From: Metabacillus crassostreae
GTDB lineage: Bacteria > Bacillota > Bacilli > Bacillales > Bacillaceae
NCBI RefSeq assembly: GCF_016908395.1
Contig: NZ_JAFBDU010000001.1
Coordinates: 1,364,001 to 1,428,000, forward strand
Direction of reading: 5' to 3'
Length of the DNA: 64,000 nt
Below are positions 54,551 through 63,288 of the stretch, in pieces. Within the stretch, counting starts at the first letter, position 1, and every line of letters starts with the position of its first letter. Below the pieces are notes generated by a model, which did not search any database, was not told the origin of the DNA, and saw nothing but the letters and a program-made list of their open reading frames with translations. The translations under genes were made by a program, and so were the position numbers.

Positions 54551-55023
54551 TCTTTTCCCTCCAAAGGAGTTCCGTTTGGATAAGGTGTTTTTTCAAGCTG
54601 ATCACCTATCCACTCTTGTCCATCCTCCCAAATTTCCTTCTTCCAGATCGGTACAATTTGTTTAATCCTTTCAATCGCATACTCATTTGCTTCATATGCA
54701 TCTTTTCGATGTGGTGTTGAAACTGCAATGACAACCGCAATTTCACTTATTTCTAATTTTCCTACCCGATGGGAAATCGCTACTTTTGACATCTCCCATC
54801 TTTCATTTATCTCTATGCCAATTTGTTCAAGCATTTTCACTGCCATTTTTGTGTAAGCTTGATATTCTAATGATAAAGTTCGTTTACCATGAGTGAATTC
54901 TCTTACTGTACCTATAAATGTAGTAACAGCTCCTGCTTCGTTCCTAATAACTTTATTTGCTATTTCCTCTACAGAGATTGGCTTATCAACAATCTCAAAC
55001 AATGATTTAGTCAATTGTTTCAC
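54547..55023 (-). CDS. moaE: Molybdopterin synthase large subunit MoaE
   Basis: A 158-residue catalytic subunit that, with MoaD, inserts two sulfurs to form molybdopterin. Motifs: GAVTTFIGTVREFTHGK, AISHRVGKLEISEIAV and the conserved Lys/Glu region PIWKKEIWEDGQEWIG. The start overlaps the mobB stop by 17 bases. Confidence 0.94.
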   Translation of the reverse strand: MKQLTKSLFEIVDKPISVEEIANKVIRNEAGAVTTFIGTVREFTHGKRTLSLEYQAYTKMAVKMLEQIGIEINERWEMSKVAISHRVGKLEISEIAVVIAVSTPHRKDAYEANEYAIERIKQIVPIWKKEIWEDGQEWIGDQLEKTPYPNGTPLEGKE

Positions 55024-55519
55024 CTGCTTTTTTCGTTAGTAACCATGTTATACACTCTTTTTGGTTTGTAAACACTTTATAATGATTCGTAAACGTTTGT
55101 GGAAGAGTAAAGCTTGCAATTAGACAGTATATATTATCTATCATCATTAGCATAGGTAGATCATCTTCAGATCGTAGTAATACAACCTTTGGAAAAGATT
55201 CAAGCTTATACCCTTCGATAATAATGACATCAAGCTCGAAGGACTTATAAATAGCAATTAATTGGGACAAATTTAAATGTAGATTATTAGAGGTTAACAT
55301 AAGCGTACCATTTCCTTCTACTAAAGAAACACTCGCTCCTGCCCTTCTATGCTTACCCGTATCTTTATGTTCATCATAGTTCAGTAGAGGTGTATTGTGT
55401 CCATGATGCTTTATTGTCCCCACTTTAAGGTTATATTTAACAGATTCCTTTATATAATCAACCACAAATGTCGTTTTTCCACTATTTTGATATCCGACTA
55501 CTTGAAGGACTCTGCCCAA
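55007..55519 (-). CDS. mobB: Molybdopterin-guanine dinucleotide biosynthesis protein MobB
   Basis: A 170-residue GTP-binding accessory protein. P-loop GYQNSGKTTF is at residues 8-17, followed by VGTIKHHGHN and VIIIEGYK. It supports MobA in forming MGD cofactor. It overlaps the moeA 3' end by 22 bases and moaE by 17. Confidence 0.92.
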   Translation of the reverse strand: MGRVLQVVGYQNSGKTTFVVDYIKESVKYNLKVGTIKHHGHNTPLLNYDEHKDTGKHRRAGASVSLVEGNGTLMLTSNNLHLNLSQLIAIYKSFELDVIIIEGYKLESFPKVVLLRSEDDLPMLMMIDNIYCLIASFTLPQTFTNHYKVFTNQKECITWLLTKKAGETID

Positions 55520-56778
55520 GGTTTATCACTTCCCGTTTGGTCGTCAATAAGCAACACATCTACTTTATCACCTGCTTGATATCCCCTTGTCCCACCTGGC
55601 AATGTAATAAGAGAATCTGCTTCTGCAAGAGATGTTACAACATTAGATTTATCCAATCCTACGGGTGATGCCTTTACTTTACCATCACTAAATTCTAGCT
55701 TACCTCTTACAAATCTAGTAAATGGATTTGGTTTTAAGAAATCTTTTCCTAATTCTGCTTTTACCATTTGAAGATGAGGACGTTTGGATCTTAAAAAGTG
55801 GCGAATAATCGGACGCACTAAAAGTTCAAATCCAACATAACATGCTGATGGGTTACCAGAGAGCCCAAATAACAATTTACCATCAATTTCAGCAACTGTT
55901 GTCACACTTCCTGGTCTCATAGCTATTTTATTATATAAAACATTAGCACCTAACCTTTTATAGATTTCAGGTAAATAGTCAAAATCGCCAACAGATACAC
56001 CTCCTGTAGTGATTAGAAAATCTACTTTATCTAATGATTGTTTAACAGCTTGTAAGCATGATTCTAAATCATCCGGTAGCTTTCCTAAGTATAATGGTTC
56101 AGCACCGCTTCTTTTTACTTGAGCCTCAACCATATAAGAATTACTATTTCTAATTTTCCCAGGAACTAGTTGCTCTCCAACATCTAACAACTCACTACCA
56201 GTGGCAATAATTCCGACTTTTGGTTTCTTTGAAACTGTAACCAACTCATAGCCAAAGGTAGCTAAAAGGGCTATAATTCCTGGTGTTATTTTTGTTCCTT
56301 TTTTCACCAAGATACTACCCTCCTGAGTATCCTCACCTCTAAAAGAAACATTATCACCTTCTTTAAAAGATCTTTTCAACATCATGTATGTTGTACCAGA
56401 TTTATTTATTACCTTCGCTAACTCAAGCATAACAACTGCATCACTTCCACTTGGCATTTGGGCTCCAGTCATAATTCTCACTGCTTGATTTTCACTCAGC
56501 GACTGCTCACTAACACTACCAGCACCAATTTCATCGATGACCTCAAATTCCACAGGGTTTTCTGCACTCGCTAATTTAGTATCTTTAGAACGAACAGCAA
56601 AACCATCATATGGTGATCTGTCAAACGGTGGCACAGGATGATCAGCAACTAAATCTTCTGCTAAAAACCTATCTATACTATCATGAATGGATATTTTCTC
56701 ACATTCACCAATAGTCGAGTATTTCATCACTTCCTCAATAGCCAGCTTTACTGGTAATGGTTTTCTCTTTTCTAACAT
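55498..56778 (-). CDS. moeA: Molybdopterin molybdenumtransferase MoeA
   Basis: A 426-residue enzyme inserting molybdate into adenylated molybdopterin. It shows the N-terminal DHPVPPFDRSPYDGFAVRS, the molybdopterin-binding domain with GIIATGSELLDVGE, FLITTGGVSVGDFDYL and LFGLSGNPSA, and a C-terminal beta domain. Upstream gap to mobA is 43 bases; in B. subtilis moeB lies at this place but is absent here. Confidence 0.95.
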   Translation of the reverse strand: MLEKRKPLPVKLAIEEVMKYSTIGECEKISIHDSIDRFLAEDLVADHPVPPFDRSPYDGFAVRSKDTKLASAENPVEFEVIDEIGAGSVSEQSLSENQAVRIMTGAQMPSGSDAVVMLELAKVINKSGTTYMMLKRSFKEGDNVSFRGEDTQEGSILVKKGTKITPGIIALLATFGYELVTVSKKPKVGIIATGSELLDVGEQLVPGKIRNSNSYMVEAQVKRSGAEPLYLGKLPDDLESCLQAVKQSLDKVDFLITTGGVSVGDFDYLPEIYKRLGANVLYNKIAMRPGSVTTVAEIDGKLLFGLSGNPSACYVGFELLVRPIIRHFLRSKRPHLQMVKAELGKDFLKPNPFTRFVRGKLEFSDGKVKASPVGLDKSNVVTSLAEADSLITLPGGTRGYQAGDKVDVLLIDDQTGSDKPWAESFK

Positions 56779-56821
56779 ATAATCACTCCTATCTATAAAA
56801 GCTCCACTTTATGTAATGTAT

Positions 56822-57415
56822 TTAATCATTATTTAGAAGTTTATGATAATCACTTTGTGTGTTTATATTACTAAAAACTTCTTGATTTATCATTAAATCT
56901 TGTTCATTCACATAGCAAACATCAATTAAATCTAATAAATTCGTTAATTTTAATTGATTTGTTAATAGCTGATTTTCAATTTCCGGAAAAATTGAAATGT
57001 GATAAACAGCTACTAATGGTTGGACCCTTCCAGAAATTTTGGGAATAACTGCCTTAATATGATTACTTCTGAACTTTAATAAATTTTCCAAAGTCTTCGA
57101 CGTTATCTGAGGAATATCACATGATAAAACAATATACCACTCAGCTTGCTCCTTCTTCATCGCTGTATAAATCCCTGCGAGAGGTCCTTTACCTTTAAAT
57201 ACCGATTCATCCTCATATACACTAACACTGTTTTCTCGTTTAAATCGATCAATATATACTGATTGACTTATAATAATATTCGCATCAGTAACTTTCTCTA
57301 TTGCTTGATAAGAGATTTCCCAAAAATATTGATTTTTATATGTCGCAAATGCTTTAGGTTGACCAAATCTTCTTGATTCTCCACCAGCCAGAAGGACTCC
57401 TAATGTATTATACAA
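56822..57415 (-). CDS. mobA: Molybdenum cofactor guanylyltransferase MobA
   Basis: A protein of about 197 residues that joins GMP to Mo-molybdopterin. The GTP-binding motif is LLAGGESRRFGQPKA and the metal-binding DIP is in VLSCDIPQ. The open frame reaches an ATG at 57439, but AGGAG lies eight bases before the TTG at 57413-57415, giving a length close to B. subtilis MobA. It is the first gene of the mobA-moeA-mobB-moaE-moaD-modA-modB operon. The start remains uncertain between the two. Confidence 0.9.
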   Translation of the reverse strand: MYNTLGVLLAGGESRRFGQPKAFATYKNQYFWEISYQAIEKVTDANIIISQSVYIDRFKRENSVSVYEDESVFKGKGPLAGIYTAMKKEQAEWYIVLSCDIPQITSKTLENLLKFRSNHIKAVIPKISGRVQPLVAVYHISIFPEIENQLLTNQLKLTNLLDLIDVCYVNEQDLMINQEVFSNINTQSDYHKLLNND

Positions 57416-57509
57416 TTTCGCTACTCCTATCTCTATCATTTAAATTAGTTCTTTGTTTTTTATTCTACTATCCTCTCGTACAAAAAAATAGCGATAAGGA
57501 TTTTCCCAC

Positions 57510-57546
57510 TAAAAAAGCCAGTTACAAATATTTGTAACTGACTTTT
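57510..57546 (-). terminator. Terminator between ykuV and mobA
   Basis: AAAAGTCAGTTACAAATA pairs with TATTTGTAACTGGCTTTT on the minus strand, then TTAG. It lies in a 318-base gap (57416-57733) that otherwise shows no gene. Confidence 0.85.
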
Positions 57547-57733
57547 CACGTAAACCTTTTAAAAAAAGGCTGTTTCCGTAAACTTTATTGTTTCTAGAAT
57601 CTTAAGGGAAGATCTTTTAGTTGCATCAGCTAATATTACACACCATACCTTTATCCAATAAAACAACAGTTCTACCAGATTAAGACGTCAACAATCGATA
57701 ATTTTTCAAAAAAGCACCTCTAAAATTAAAACA

Positions 57734-58189
57734 TCATTCAGGGTTTTCAAGCTCTGTAAGCACACGGTTTACACGCTTTTCTAGCATCTTCATTCCACTT
57801 CCACCTGCTTGAAAATGACGGAGTCTTCCTTCTTTATCAAATACATAATAAGCAGGAACATATTGATTTTCAAAAGCATCTGTAAGCTTATGTTCACTAT
57901 CTACAAAAATAGCTTGGGTAATATCATGCTCAGCTGCAACCCTTTTAATTTCATCGATGTTTAAATCATCTTCTGAACGAGGCATATGTACAGCAATAAC
58001 ATTTAATTTATCATGATATTGATCACGGAACTCATTTACTTGAGGCATTGCTTCCTTACATAAATGACAACTAATCGACCAAAAGTGGAAAAGGGTTGGT
58101 TTTTCACCTATTAACTGTTCTTTTGTCACCTCACTATTTAACCAGTCTGTTGCTCCTGATAACTCTGGCATTTGCTCACGTAGCTTCAT
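57734..58189 (-). CDS. ykuV: Cytoplasmic thioredoxin-like thiol oxidoreductase YkuV
   Basis: A 151-residue thioredoxin-fold protein of the TlpA/ResA type without signal peptide or membrane anchor. The redox motif is CHLC (Cys41 and Cys44) in FWSISCHLCKEAMP, and the cis-Pro loop is NQYVPAYYVF. B. subtilis YkuV is a cytoplasmic thiol-disulfide oxidoreductase of near-identical length, next to the peroxiredoxin ykuU, as here. The gap to ykuU is filled by a repeat element, so the pair may not be co-transcribed in this organism. Confidence 0.9.
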   Translation of the reverse strand: MKLREQMPELSGATDWLNSEVTKEQLIGEKPTLFHFWSISCHLCKEAMPQVNEFRDQYHDKLNVIAVHMPRSEDDLNIDEIKRVAAEHDITQAIFVDSEHKLTDAFENQYVPAYYVFDKEGRLRHFQAGGSGMKMLEKRVNRVLTELENPE

Positions 58190-58282
58190 ATAATAAGACC
58201 TCCTTAAAGTAGTTTTATTTTATTAGGAACTAACCAAAACCCTCTATACTTCATTTAGATTAAGTTAATTTTCTTTAAAAAT

Positions 58283-58467
58283 GGCTCTGTTAAACTTTGT
58301 TGTTGATTTCCGTTACAGGCATTCGCTTTCCGCGGGCGGTCCGGGAGTCTCCTCGGCGCAAGCGCCTGTGGGGTCTCCCTTTGACACGCTTCTCTAAGCA
58401 GGAGTCTCATGCCTTTCACTCCAATCAACAAAGTGTTGAAAATTCAACATTAACCTTTAACATAGCC
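58283..58467 (+). repeat. ~185 bp element with terminal inverted repeats (intact)
   Basis: Ends GGCTCTGTTAAA and TTTAACATAGCC form a terminal inverted repeat. Inside are the inverted pair TTTGTTGTTGATT / AATCAACAAA and a GC-rich core (CCGCGGGCGGTCCGGGAG, CCTCGGCGCAAGCGCCTG). Nearly the same as 26054-26237 in sequence and orientation. It separates ykuV from ykuU; its right end lies eight bases from the ykuU stop codon. Confidence 0.9.
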
Positions 58468-58474
58468 TTAAAAA

Positions 58475-59017
58475 TTAAAGTGTAGTTTGACCAGGCTTCC
58501 AGTTTGCTGGACAAAGTCCACCCGTTTGAAGTGCTTGCAATACACGTAATGTTTCATCAACATCACGACCTATATTGTTATGATTTACAACTGAATATTG
58601 TAGCTCTCCTTCTGGATTAATAATAAATAATCCTCGAAGAGCTACCCCTTCTTCCTCAATTAAAACTCCATATTCACGAGATACACTGTGATTGGTATCA
58701 GCAGCAAGTGAATAATTCAAATCACCAAGTCCATTATCTTTGCGATCAGTTTTAATCCAAGCTAAATGAGTGTGTATTGTATCTGTTGATACACCAATAA
58801 CCTCTGCATCTAAATCATCAAATTCCTCATACCGATCAGAAAGAGCAGTAATTTCTGTAGGGCATACGAAAGTGAAATCCATTGGATAGAAAAAAAGAAC
58901 TGTCCATTTGTCATTTTTCATATTTTCTTCTAAACTTACTTTACCAAATTCTTTATTTGCTAAAACTGCTTCCATTTCAAATCTAGGAGCTTGTTTACCT
59001 ACCATACGTTCTGCCAT
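58475..59017 (-). CDS. ykuU: 2-Cys peroxiredoxin YkuU
   Basis: A 180-residue AhpC/Prx1-type peroxidase that reduces hydrogen peroxide and alkyl hydroperoxides. The peroxidatic Cys52 is in FTFVCPTEI and the resolving Cys169 in GGLCPANWKPG. The same length as B. subtilis YkuU, and beside ykuV, its likely reductant. The ATG at 59017 has TTGGAGGAA upstream; the in-frame TTG at 59032 is part of that site. Confidence 0.92.
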   Translation of the reverse strand: MAERMVGKQAPRFEMEAVLANKEFGKVSLEENMKNDKWTVLFFYPMDFTFVCPTEITALSDRYEEFDDLDAEVIGVSTDTIHTHLAWIKTDRKDNGLGDLNYSLAADTNHSVSREYGVLIEEEGVALRGLFIINPEGELQYSVVNHNNIGRDVDETLRVLQALQTGGLCPANWKPGQTTL

Positions 59018-59648
59018 AATATATTCCTCCAATTTTAATTTCGAATAATTAGGATTAATTAAGTCTAGATTAAAGAATCATATGTACACATTTAATAGTG
59101 AAACATTATAAAATTATAGTAAATCCATGGAAATAAGTTATCAAATTTCAAACATAAGATCCACATCTACTATTTACTATTTATCACAAATTCATTCATG
59201 ATAAATTCTTACTAAGTAGATAATTATCTATTCATAACCTTCTTTCAGATTATTGCAATTTATAATATATCCTTTCACTATCCATTTTAAAGGATCTTAT
59301 CTCAAAGATTGTTATTTTTATTCCTTGCATACTTAACAGTTTGTGATTATTGGAAGCAAAGGGTGCGTAACTCCTCCAGGAAAGCCTGGTCCTATAGCAA
59401 ATTAGTCTCCTAAAACTTTTATATAGCAACAACGTTTGTTGCTAGAGTACCTACTTATCTAGATTTCCCAAAAAACATTTTTAAAACAAATTAAGCTAAA
59501 ATCCTTCATTTTTGTACAAAATATGTTTAACATTGTGTAAGAAGGGTATAAATATTTTGTTCTTTTCTTTCAAAATCTAGAGCGTAAAAACTTGCATAAT
59601 TACGTACTTAAGGAAAAGACTCTCTATGTCGAGAAAGGATGTTATGAA
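59018..59648. other. Intergenic region with a perfect 9-bp inverted repeat
   Basis: About 630 bases between divergent ykuU and ykuT. TAGCAACAA at 59424 and TTGTTGCTA at 59436-59444 form a perfect inverted repeat with a three-base centre; there is no T-run, so it looks more like an operator than a terminator. A short GC-richer part (59360-59400) may be relic repeat DNA. No gene seen. Confidence 0.45.
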
Positions 59649-60485
59649 ATGGAGTTTTTAGAAAATATTAACTGGTCAGCTCTTATGACCAGCGCAGGAA
59701 TTATCATTTTAAAATTAATTGGAATCATCATCGTGTTTTTAATTGTGAAAGCAGTTGGAAATAAGGTTATTAAGAAAATGTTTGATCGAATCCAACAGAG
59801 AGATAATATTTCTCCTGGGAGATCATTAACTTTACAAAGTCTCTCTTTAAATGTATTTTCTTATGTGTTAATTTTCATTTTTGTAGTCATGGTATTTCAA
59901 GTTTTTGAGTATGATGCAACTGCTTTATTAGCTGGAGCTGGTGTTATAGGACTAGCAATCGGATTTGGAGCACAAGGACTTGTTAGTGATGTTGTAACTG
60001 GTTTTTTCCTCCTTCTTGAAAAACAAATTGACGTTGGAGATTATGTAACAGTCGCTGGATTTGATGGAATAGTCGAGCAGGTGGGTTTACGCACAACTCA
60101 AATACGCGGCTTCGATGGTACACTTCATTATGTGCCTAACAGAGAAATTACGAATGTAAGCAATCATTCTCGTGGAAATATGAGAGCACTTGTTGATATT
60201 GGTATATCCTACGATGACAATATCGATAAGGCCATTGCGATCTTGCAAAGTGTGTGTGATCAAATTGCAGCTGAAGACGAAAATATTGTTGACGGGCCAA
60301 ATGTTTTAGGTGTTCAAGCTTTAGGATCCTCTGATGTTGTCATTAGAGTTCTTGCGAAAACTGAGAATATGCAACAATGGGCAGTAGAACGTAAGCTTCG
60401 TAAAGCAATGAAAGAAGCATTTGATGCTAATGGAATTGAAATTCCTTTTCCACATCAAGTTTATATTGAAAAGAAATCTGAGTAA
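59649..60485 (+). CDS. ykuT: MscS-family mechanosensitive channel YkuT
   Basis: A 278-residue small-conductance mechanosensitive channel subunit. Three membrane helices are followed by the pore helix ([20 protein letters not shown], with the MscS Gly/Ala packing) and a cytoplasmic beta domain ([21 protein letters not shown]). Position beside ykuS and ykuU matches B. subtilis YkuT. The open frame extends to a TTG at 59592, but AAAGGA nine bases before the ATG at 59649 decides the start. Together with MscL it releases solutes on hypo-osmotic shock. Confidence 0.92.
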   Translation: MEFLENINWSALMTSAGIIILKLIGIIIVFLIVKAVGNKVIKKMFDRIQQRDNISPGRSLTLQSLSLNVFSYVLIFIFVVMVFQVFEYDATALLAGAGVIGLAIGFGAQGLVSDVVTGFFLLLEKQIDVGDYVTVAGFDGIVEQVGLRTTQIRGFDGTLHYVPNREITNVSNHSRGNMRALVDIGISYDDNIDKAIAILQSVCDQIAAEDENIVDGPNVLGVQALGSSDVVIRVLAKTENMQQWAVERKLRKAMKEAFDANGIEIPFPHQVYIEKKSE

Positions 60486-60512
60486 AAATAAGTAGCTATA
60501 ATTCAAACAGTT

Positions 60513-60834
60513 AAAAAAGAGGCTGGGACATAAATAAAGAAATCATTCAAAAAGACGAATAACCCTAAATTCAGTTAAGTTGAAAGAAACAATTTCGTTC
60601 CATTGCGCTGCAGACATAAGATTCGCCGGGGAGGAAGCTAAGCCTCCTCGGCACCCGCAGGAGTCAAATGTCTTCCGCTCCATTACACTAGTTCTTAAAA
60701 ATAGTATGCAAAATCAAAAAACATTGAAGATTGCAAGTAAAAACCCGAACTATTAGGCGAATGTTTAATTGACATATCACCTATTAATTCGGGTTTTTCA
60801 TTAGCTTAAATACTTATGTCCCATCCTCTTTTTT
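60513..60834 (+). repeat. ~320 bp MITE-like element with 21-bp terminal inverted repeats
   Basis: The left end (60513-60533, containing GAGGCTGGGACATAA) and right end (60814-60834, TTATGTCCCATCCTC) are inverted repeats with one mismatch. The interior has a GC-rich palindromic core (GAGGAAGCTAAGCCTCCTC) and a pair CCCGAACTATTAGG / CCTATTAATTCGGG near the right end. No ORF. A second copy in opposite orientation is at 13676. It lies between the convergent ends of ykuT and ykuS, where its stems may also end transcription. Confidence 0.9.
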
Positions 60835-60843
60835 GCTTAGATA

Positions 60844-61089
60844 TTAGCGATTAATTCTGTTTTCAACTTGCTCGCATACTTCGTTAGCAGATAAACCACT
60901 TGCTTGAATAACAGATCCCGCGGTTACTGCATTCGTAATACCCATTACATTTTGATCTTGTCCTGTAATGACACAGCAATCGCAACCTTTTGCATCACTT
61001 TCGTTATTTAACTGGACAACATCGTAGCCTTTTTCTTGTAAAGCAGCTGTTACATCTGATAACGATTGTTCGACACCGATTTTTGGCAT
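60844..61089 (-). CDS. ykuS: UPF0180-family protein YkuS
   Basis: An 81-residue soluble protein of the UPF0180 family with the [17 protein letters not shown] start and [16 protein letters not shown] segment. Three cysteines occur, two of them in CDCC. Same length and position as B. subtilis YkuS. Function unknown. ATG with AGGAGGTGG upstream. Confidence 0.93.
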   Translation of the reverse strand: MPKIGVEQSLSDVTAALQEKGYDVVQLNNESDAKGCDCCVITGQDQNVMGITNAVTAGSVIQASGLSANEVCEQVENRINR

Positions 61090-61149
61090 TATTCATCCAC
61101 CTCCTATATGTATTGTGTACAGGGGCAGATAAAATATACTTAAATTTTT

Positions 61150-61266
61150 GGCACTGCTAAACTTTGTTTTTGATTTATGGCATGGAGATTCAACTTTTGC
61201 TTTGGTCTCATATCTTGCACTCAAATAAACAAAGTACTAGAAAACAACTTCATTTAGCGTTATCAT
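61150..61266 (+). repeat. Internally deleted copy of the ~185 bp element
   Basis: GGCACTGCTAAACTTTGTTT and ATGGCAT match the left part, and CTTGCACTCAAATAAACAAA with AACAACTTCATTTAGCG match the right part of the copies at 26054 and 58283. The GC-rich core is gone. It lies between ykuS and dapL. Confidence 0.65.
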
Positions 61267-61268
61267 AA

Positions 61269-62396
61269 CTAATTATTTGCTTTAAAAGATATATACTTAC
61301 TCATTGCTTCCACAGCAACCTCGATTGCTGTTTCATCAGGTTGTAGCTTTGCATGATGGAGACCGTATGAAGATTGTACACCTAACCAAAACATAAACCC
61401 TGGAATTTGATCAACCATATAACCAAAATCCTCACCTGTCATCGCTTCTCTGCATTCATTTACTTCAAAATTTGTTGAATCACTTACAAAGTTCATAAAT
61501 TCTACCGTTAAGTCCTCATGATTATAAACTTGATGATACATTGAGCCATAATCTATGATTGCTTTACATGAATAGCCAATTTCAACCCCATGTACTATTG
61601 CTTCGATTCTTTCTTTAACTTTATTCATAGATTCAACTGATAAGGTACGAATAGTGCCTTCTAATCTTGCATTCTCAGCAATTATATTTTGAACTGTTCC
61701 CCCTGTTATTTTACCAATCGTAATCACAGCACTATCTAATGGATCTACATTGCGCGAAACAATTGATTGTAATTGAGTGACTAAAGAGCAAGCGGCAACA
61801 ACCATATCATTGGTTGTATGAGGATATGCAGCATGTCCGCCTTTTCCCTTTAAATCAATAAATAACTCAGATGTGTTTGCAAATAACAATCCAGGTTTTG
61901 TAGCAATTGTACCTACAGGTAGCTCAGGAGAAATGTGAAGTGCTGTTATCAAATCAGGCTTCCACATCTTAGCTACATCACTATTTAGCATAGGTTCAGC
62001 CCCACCAGGTCCTTCTTCTGCAGGCTGGAACAAAAATAAAATATGATCTTGAACAGGATTCAAAACAAAATGTGATAATAAACCTATGGCAATTGTCATA
62101 TGAAAATCGTGTCCGCACGCATGCATAAAACCCGGATGCTCTGATTGAAAGTTATAATCAGTCTCTTCTATTATAGGCAAACCATCAATATCTGCTCTAT
62201 AACCGATTGTTTTCTTAGGGCTTGTTCCTTTCACTAAAGCAAAAATCCCAGTCTTCCATGTTTTTACTTCTACACGATCTTCTGGAAACTGTTTAAGTAA
62301 ATTTAATAAATACTGCTGTGTCTTAAATTCTTGGAAGCCAATCTCTGGAATTCGATGTAGATCCCTTCTAATTTGAATCAAATGATCTCTATCCAT
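61269..62396 (-). CDS. dapL: N-acetyldiaminopimelate deacetylase
   Basis: A 375-residue M20-family amidohydrolase that removes the acetyl group from N-acetyl-L,L-diaminopimelate in the lysine/peptidoglycan precursor pathway (B. subtilis YkuR). Metal ligands: [21 protein letters not shown] and TGEDFGYM. The frame reaches 62441, but AGAGGAGAG sits six bases before the ATG at 62394-62396, and this gives the known family length. It follows dapH by about 57 bases in the same direction. Family annotation as generic hippurate hydrolase is the alternative; pairing with dapH decides. Confidence 0.93.
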   Translation of the reverse strand: MDRDHLIQIRRDLHRIPEIGFQEFKTQQYLLNLLKQFPEDRVEVKTWKTGIFALVKGTSPKKTIGYRADIDGLPIIEETDYNFQSEHPGFMHACGHDFHMTIAIGLLSHFVLNPVQDHILFLFQPAEEGPGGAEPMLNSDVAKMWKPDLITALHISPELPVGTIATKPGLLFANTSELFIDLKGKGGHAAYPHTTNDMVVAACSLVTQLQSIVSRNVDPLDSAVITIGKITGGTVQNIIAENARLEGTIRTLSVESMNKVKERIEAIVHGVEIGYSCKAIIDYGSMYHQVYNHEDLTVEFMNFVSDSTNFEVNECREAMTGEDFGYMVDQIPGFMFWLGVQSSYGLHHAKLQPDETAIEVAVEAMSKYISFKANN

Positions 62397-62453
62397 TATC
62401 CACTCTCCTCTATATATACAAAGACGTGGATTTTCATCCACGCCTTTAAGGTA

Positions 62454-63164
62454 TTATAATTGTCTAAGCTCTTGCATAATTTCTGTTTTAGATTTTGTTT
62501 TAGCATCAATGTCTTTGATTTTACGTGCAGGTGCACCCGTTACTACAGTAAAAGGCTCTACATCTTTAGTTACAATTGCCCCAGCTCCAACAACTGCACC
62601 TTTTCCTACTGTAACTCCTTCTAAAACAACAACATTTGCTCCAATTACTACATCATCTTCAATAACAACAGGCTTAGCAGAAGGTGGCTCAATTACACCT
62701 GCTAGAACTGATCCAGCACCAATATGGCAATTTTTACCTACAGTTGCACGACCACCAAGAACAACATTCATATCTATCATTGTCCCTTCACCGATAACAC
62801 TACCGATATTAATAGAAGCGCCCATCATAATTACTGCATTATCACCAATTTCCACTTGATCACGGATAATTGCACCCGGCTCAATACGTGCTTTAATACC
62901 TTTAAGATCAAGTAATGGAATTGCTGAATTGCGACGGTCATTTTCAACTACATAATCCTCAATTTTTTCTTTATTAGCTTCTAGAGCTTCTGAGATTTCA
63001 GACCATTCACCAAACACTACTCCAGTGTTTCCAGTTAGAAATGTTTGTGTTGATTCACCGAAATTCACACCCTCAAGATTACCTTTTACGTATACTTTTA
63101 CAGGTGTAGATTTTTTACTGTTTTGTATAAATGAGATAATCTCATTTGCATCCATCATTTTCAT
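62454..63164 (-). CDS. dapH: Tetrahydrodipicolinate N-acetyltransferase
   Basis: A 236-residue left-handed beta-helix acetyltransferase (B. subtilis YkuQ). It acetylates 2,3,4,5-tetrahydrodipicolinate using acetyl-CoA, the first step of the acetylase branch to diaminopimelate. N-terminal DapH domain (1-85), then hexapeptide repeats ([20 protein letters not shown], in part; [20 protein letters not shown]) and a closing [16 protein letters not shown] with GGAGG nine bases upstream. Operon with dapL. Confidence 0.95.
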   Translation of the reverse strand: MKMMDANEIISFIQNSKKSTPVKVYVKGNLEGVNFGESTQTFLTGNTGVVFGEWSEISEALEANKEKIEDYVVENDRRNSAIPLLDLKGIKARIEPGAIIRDQVEIGDNAVIMMGASINIGSVIGEGTMIDMNVVLGGRATVGKNCHIGAGSVLAGVIEPPSAKPVVIEDDVVIGANVVVLEGVTVGKGAVVGAGAIVTKDVEPFTVVTGAPARKIKDIDAKTKSKTEIMQELRQL

Positions 63165-63288
63165 ATGTATTTTCCTCCTAAACTAGAATTATTATAATTT
63201 GTCATTCTTTACTCTATCAAAGGATAACAGCGTTGACAAGCGTTCTTGATTATTTTTTTAAATGGTTTTATAAAATAAGACAAAAACC

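Noticed and set aside
58297-58485. 62-codon open frame on the plus strand
   Set aside because: It is the same repeat element as at 26054 read on the other strand; the frame is not shared between the two copies.
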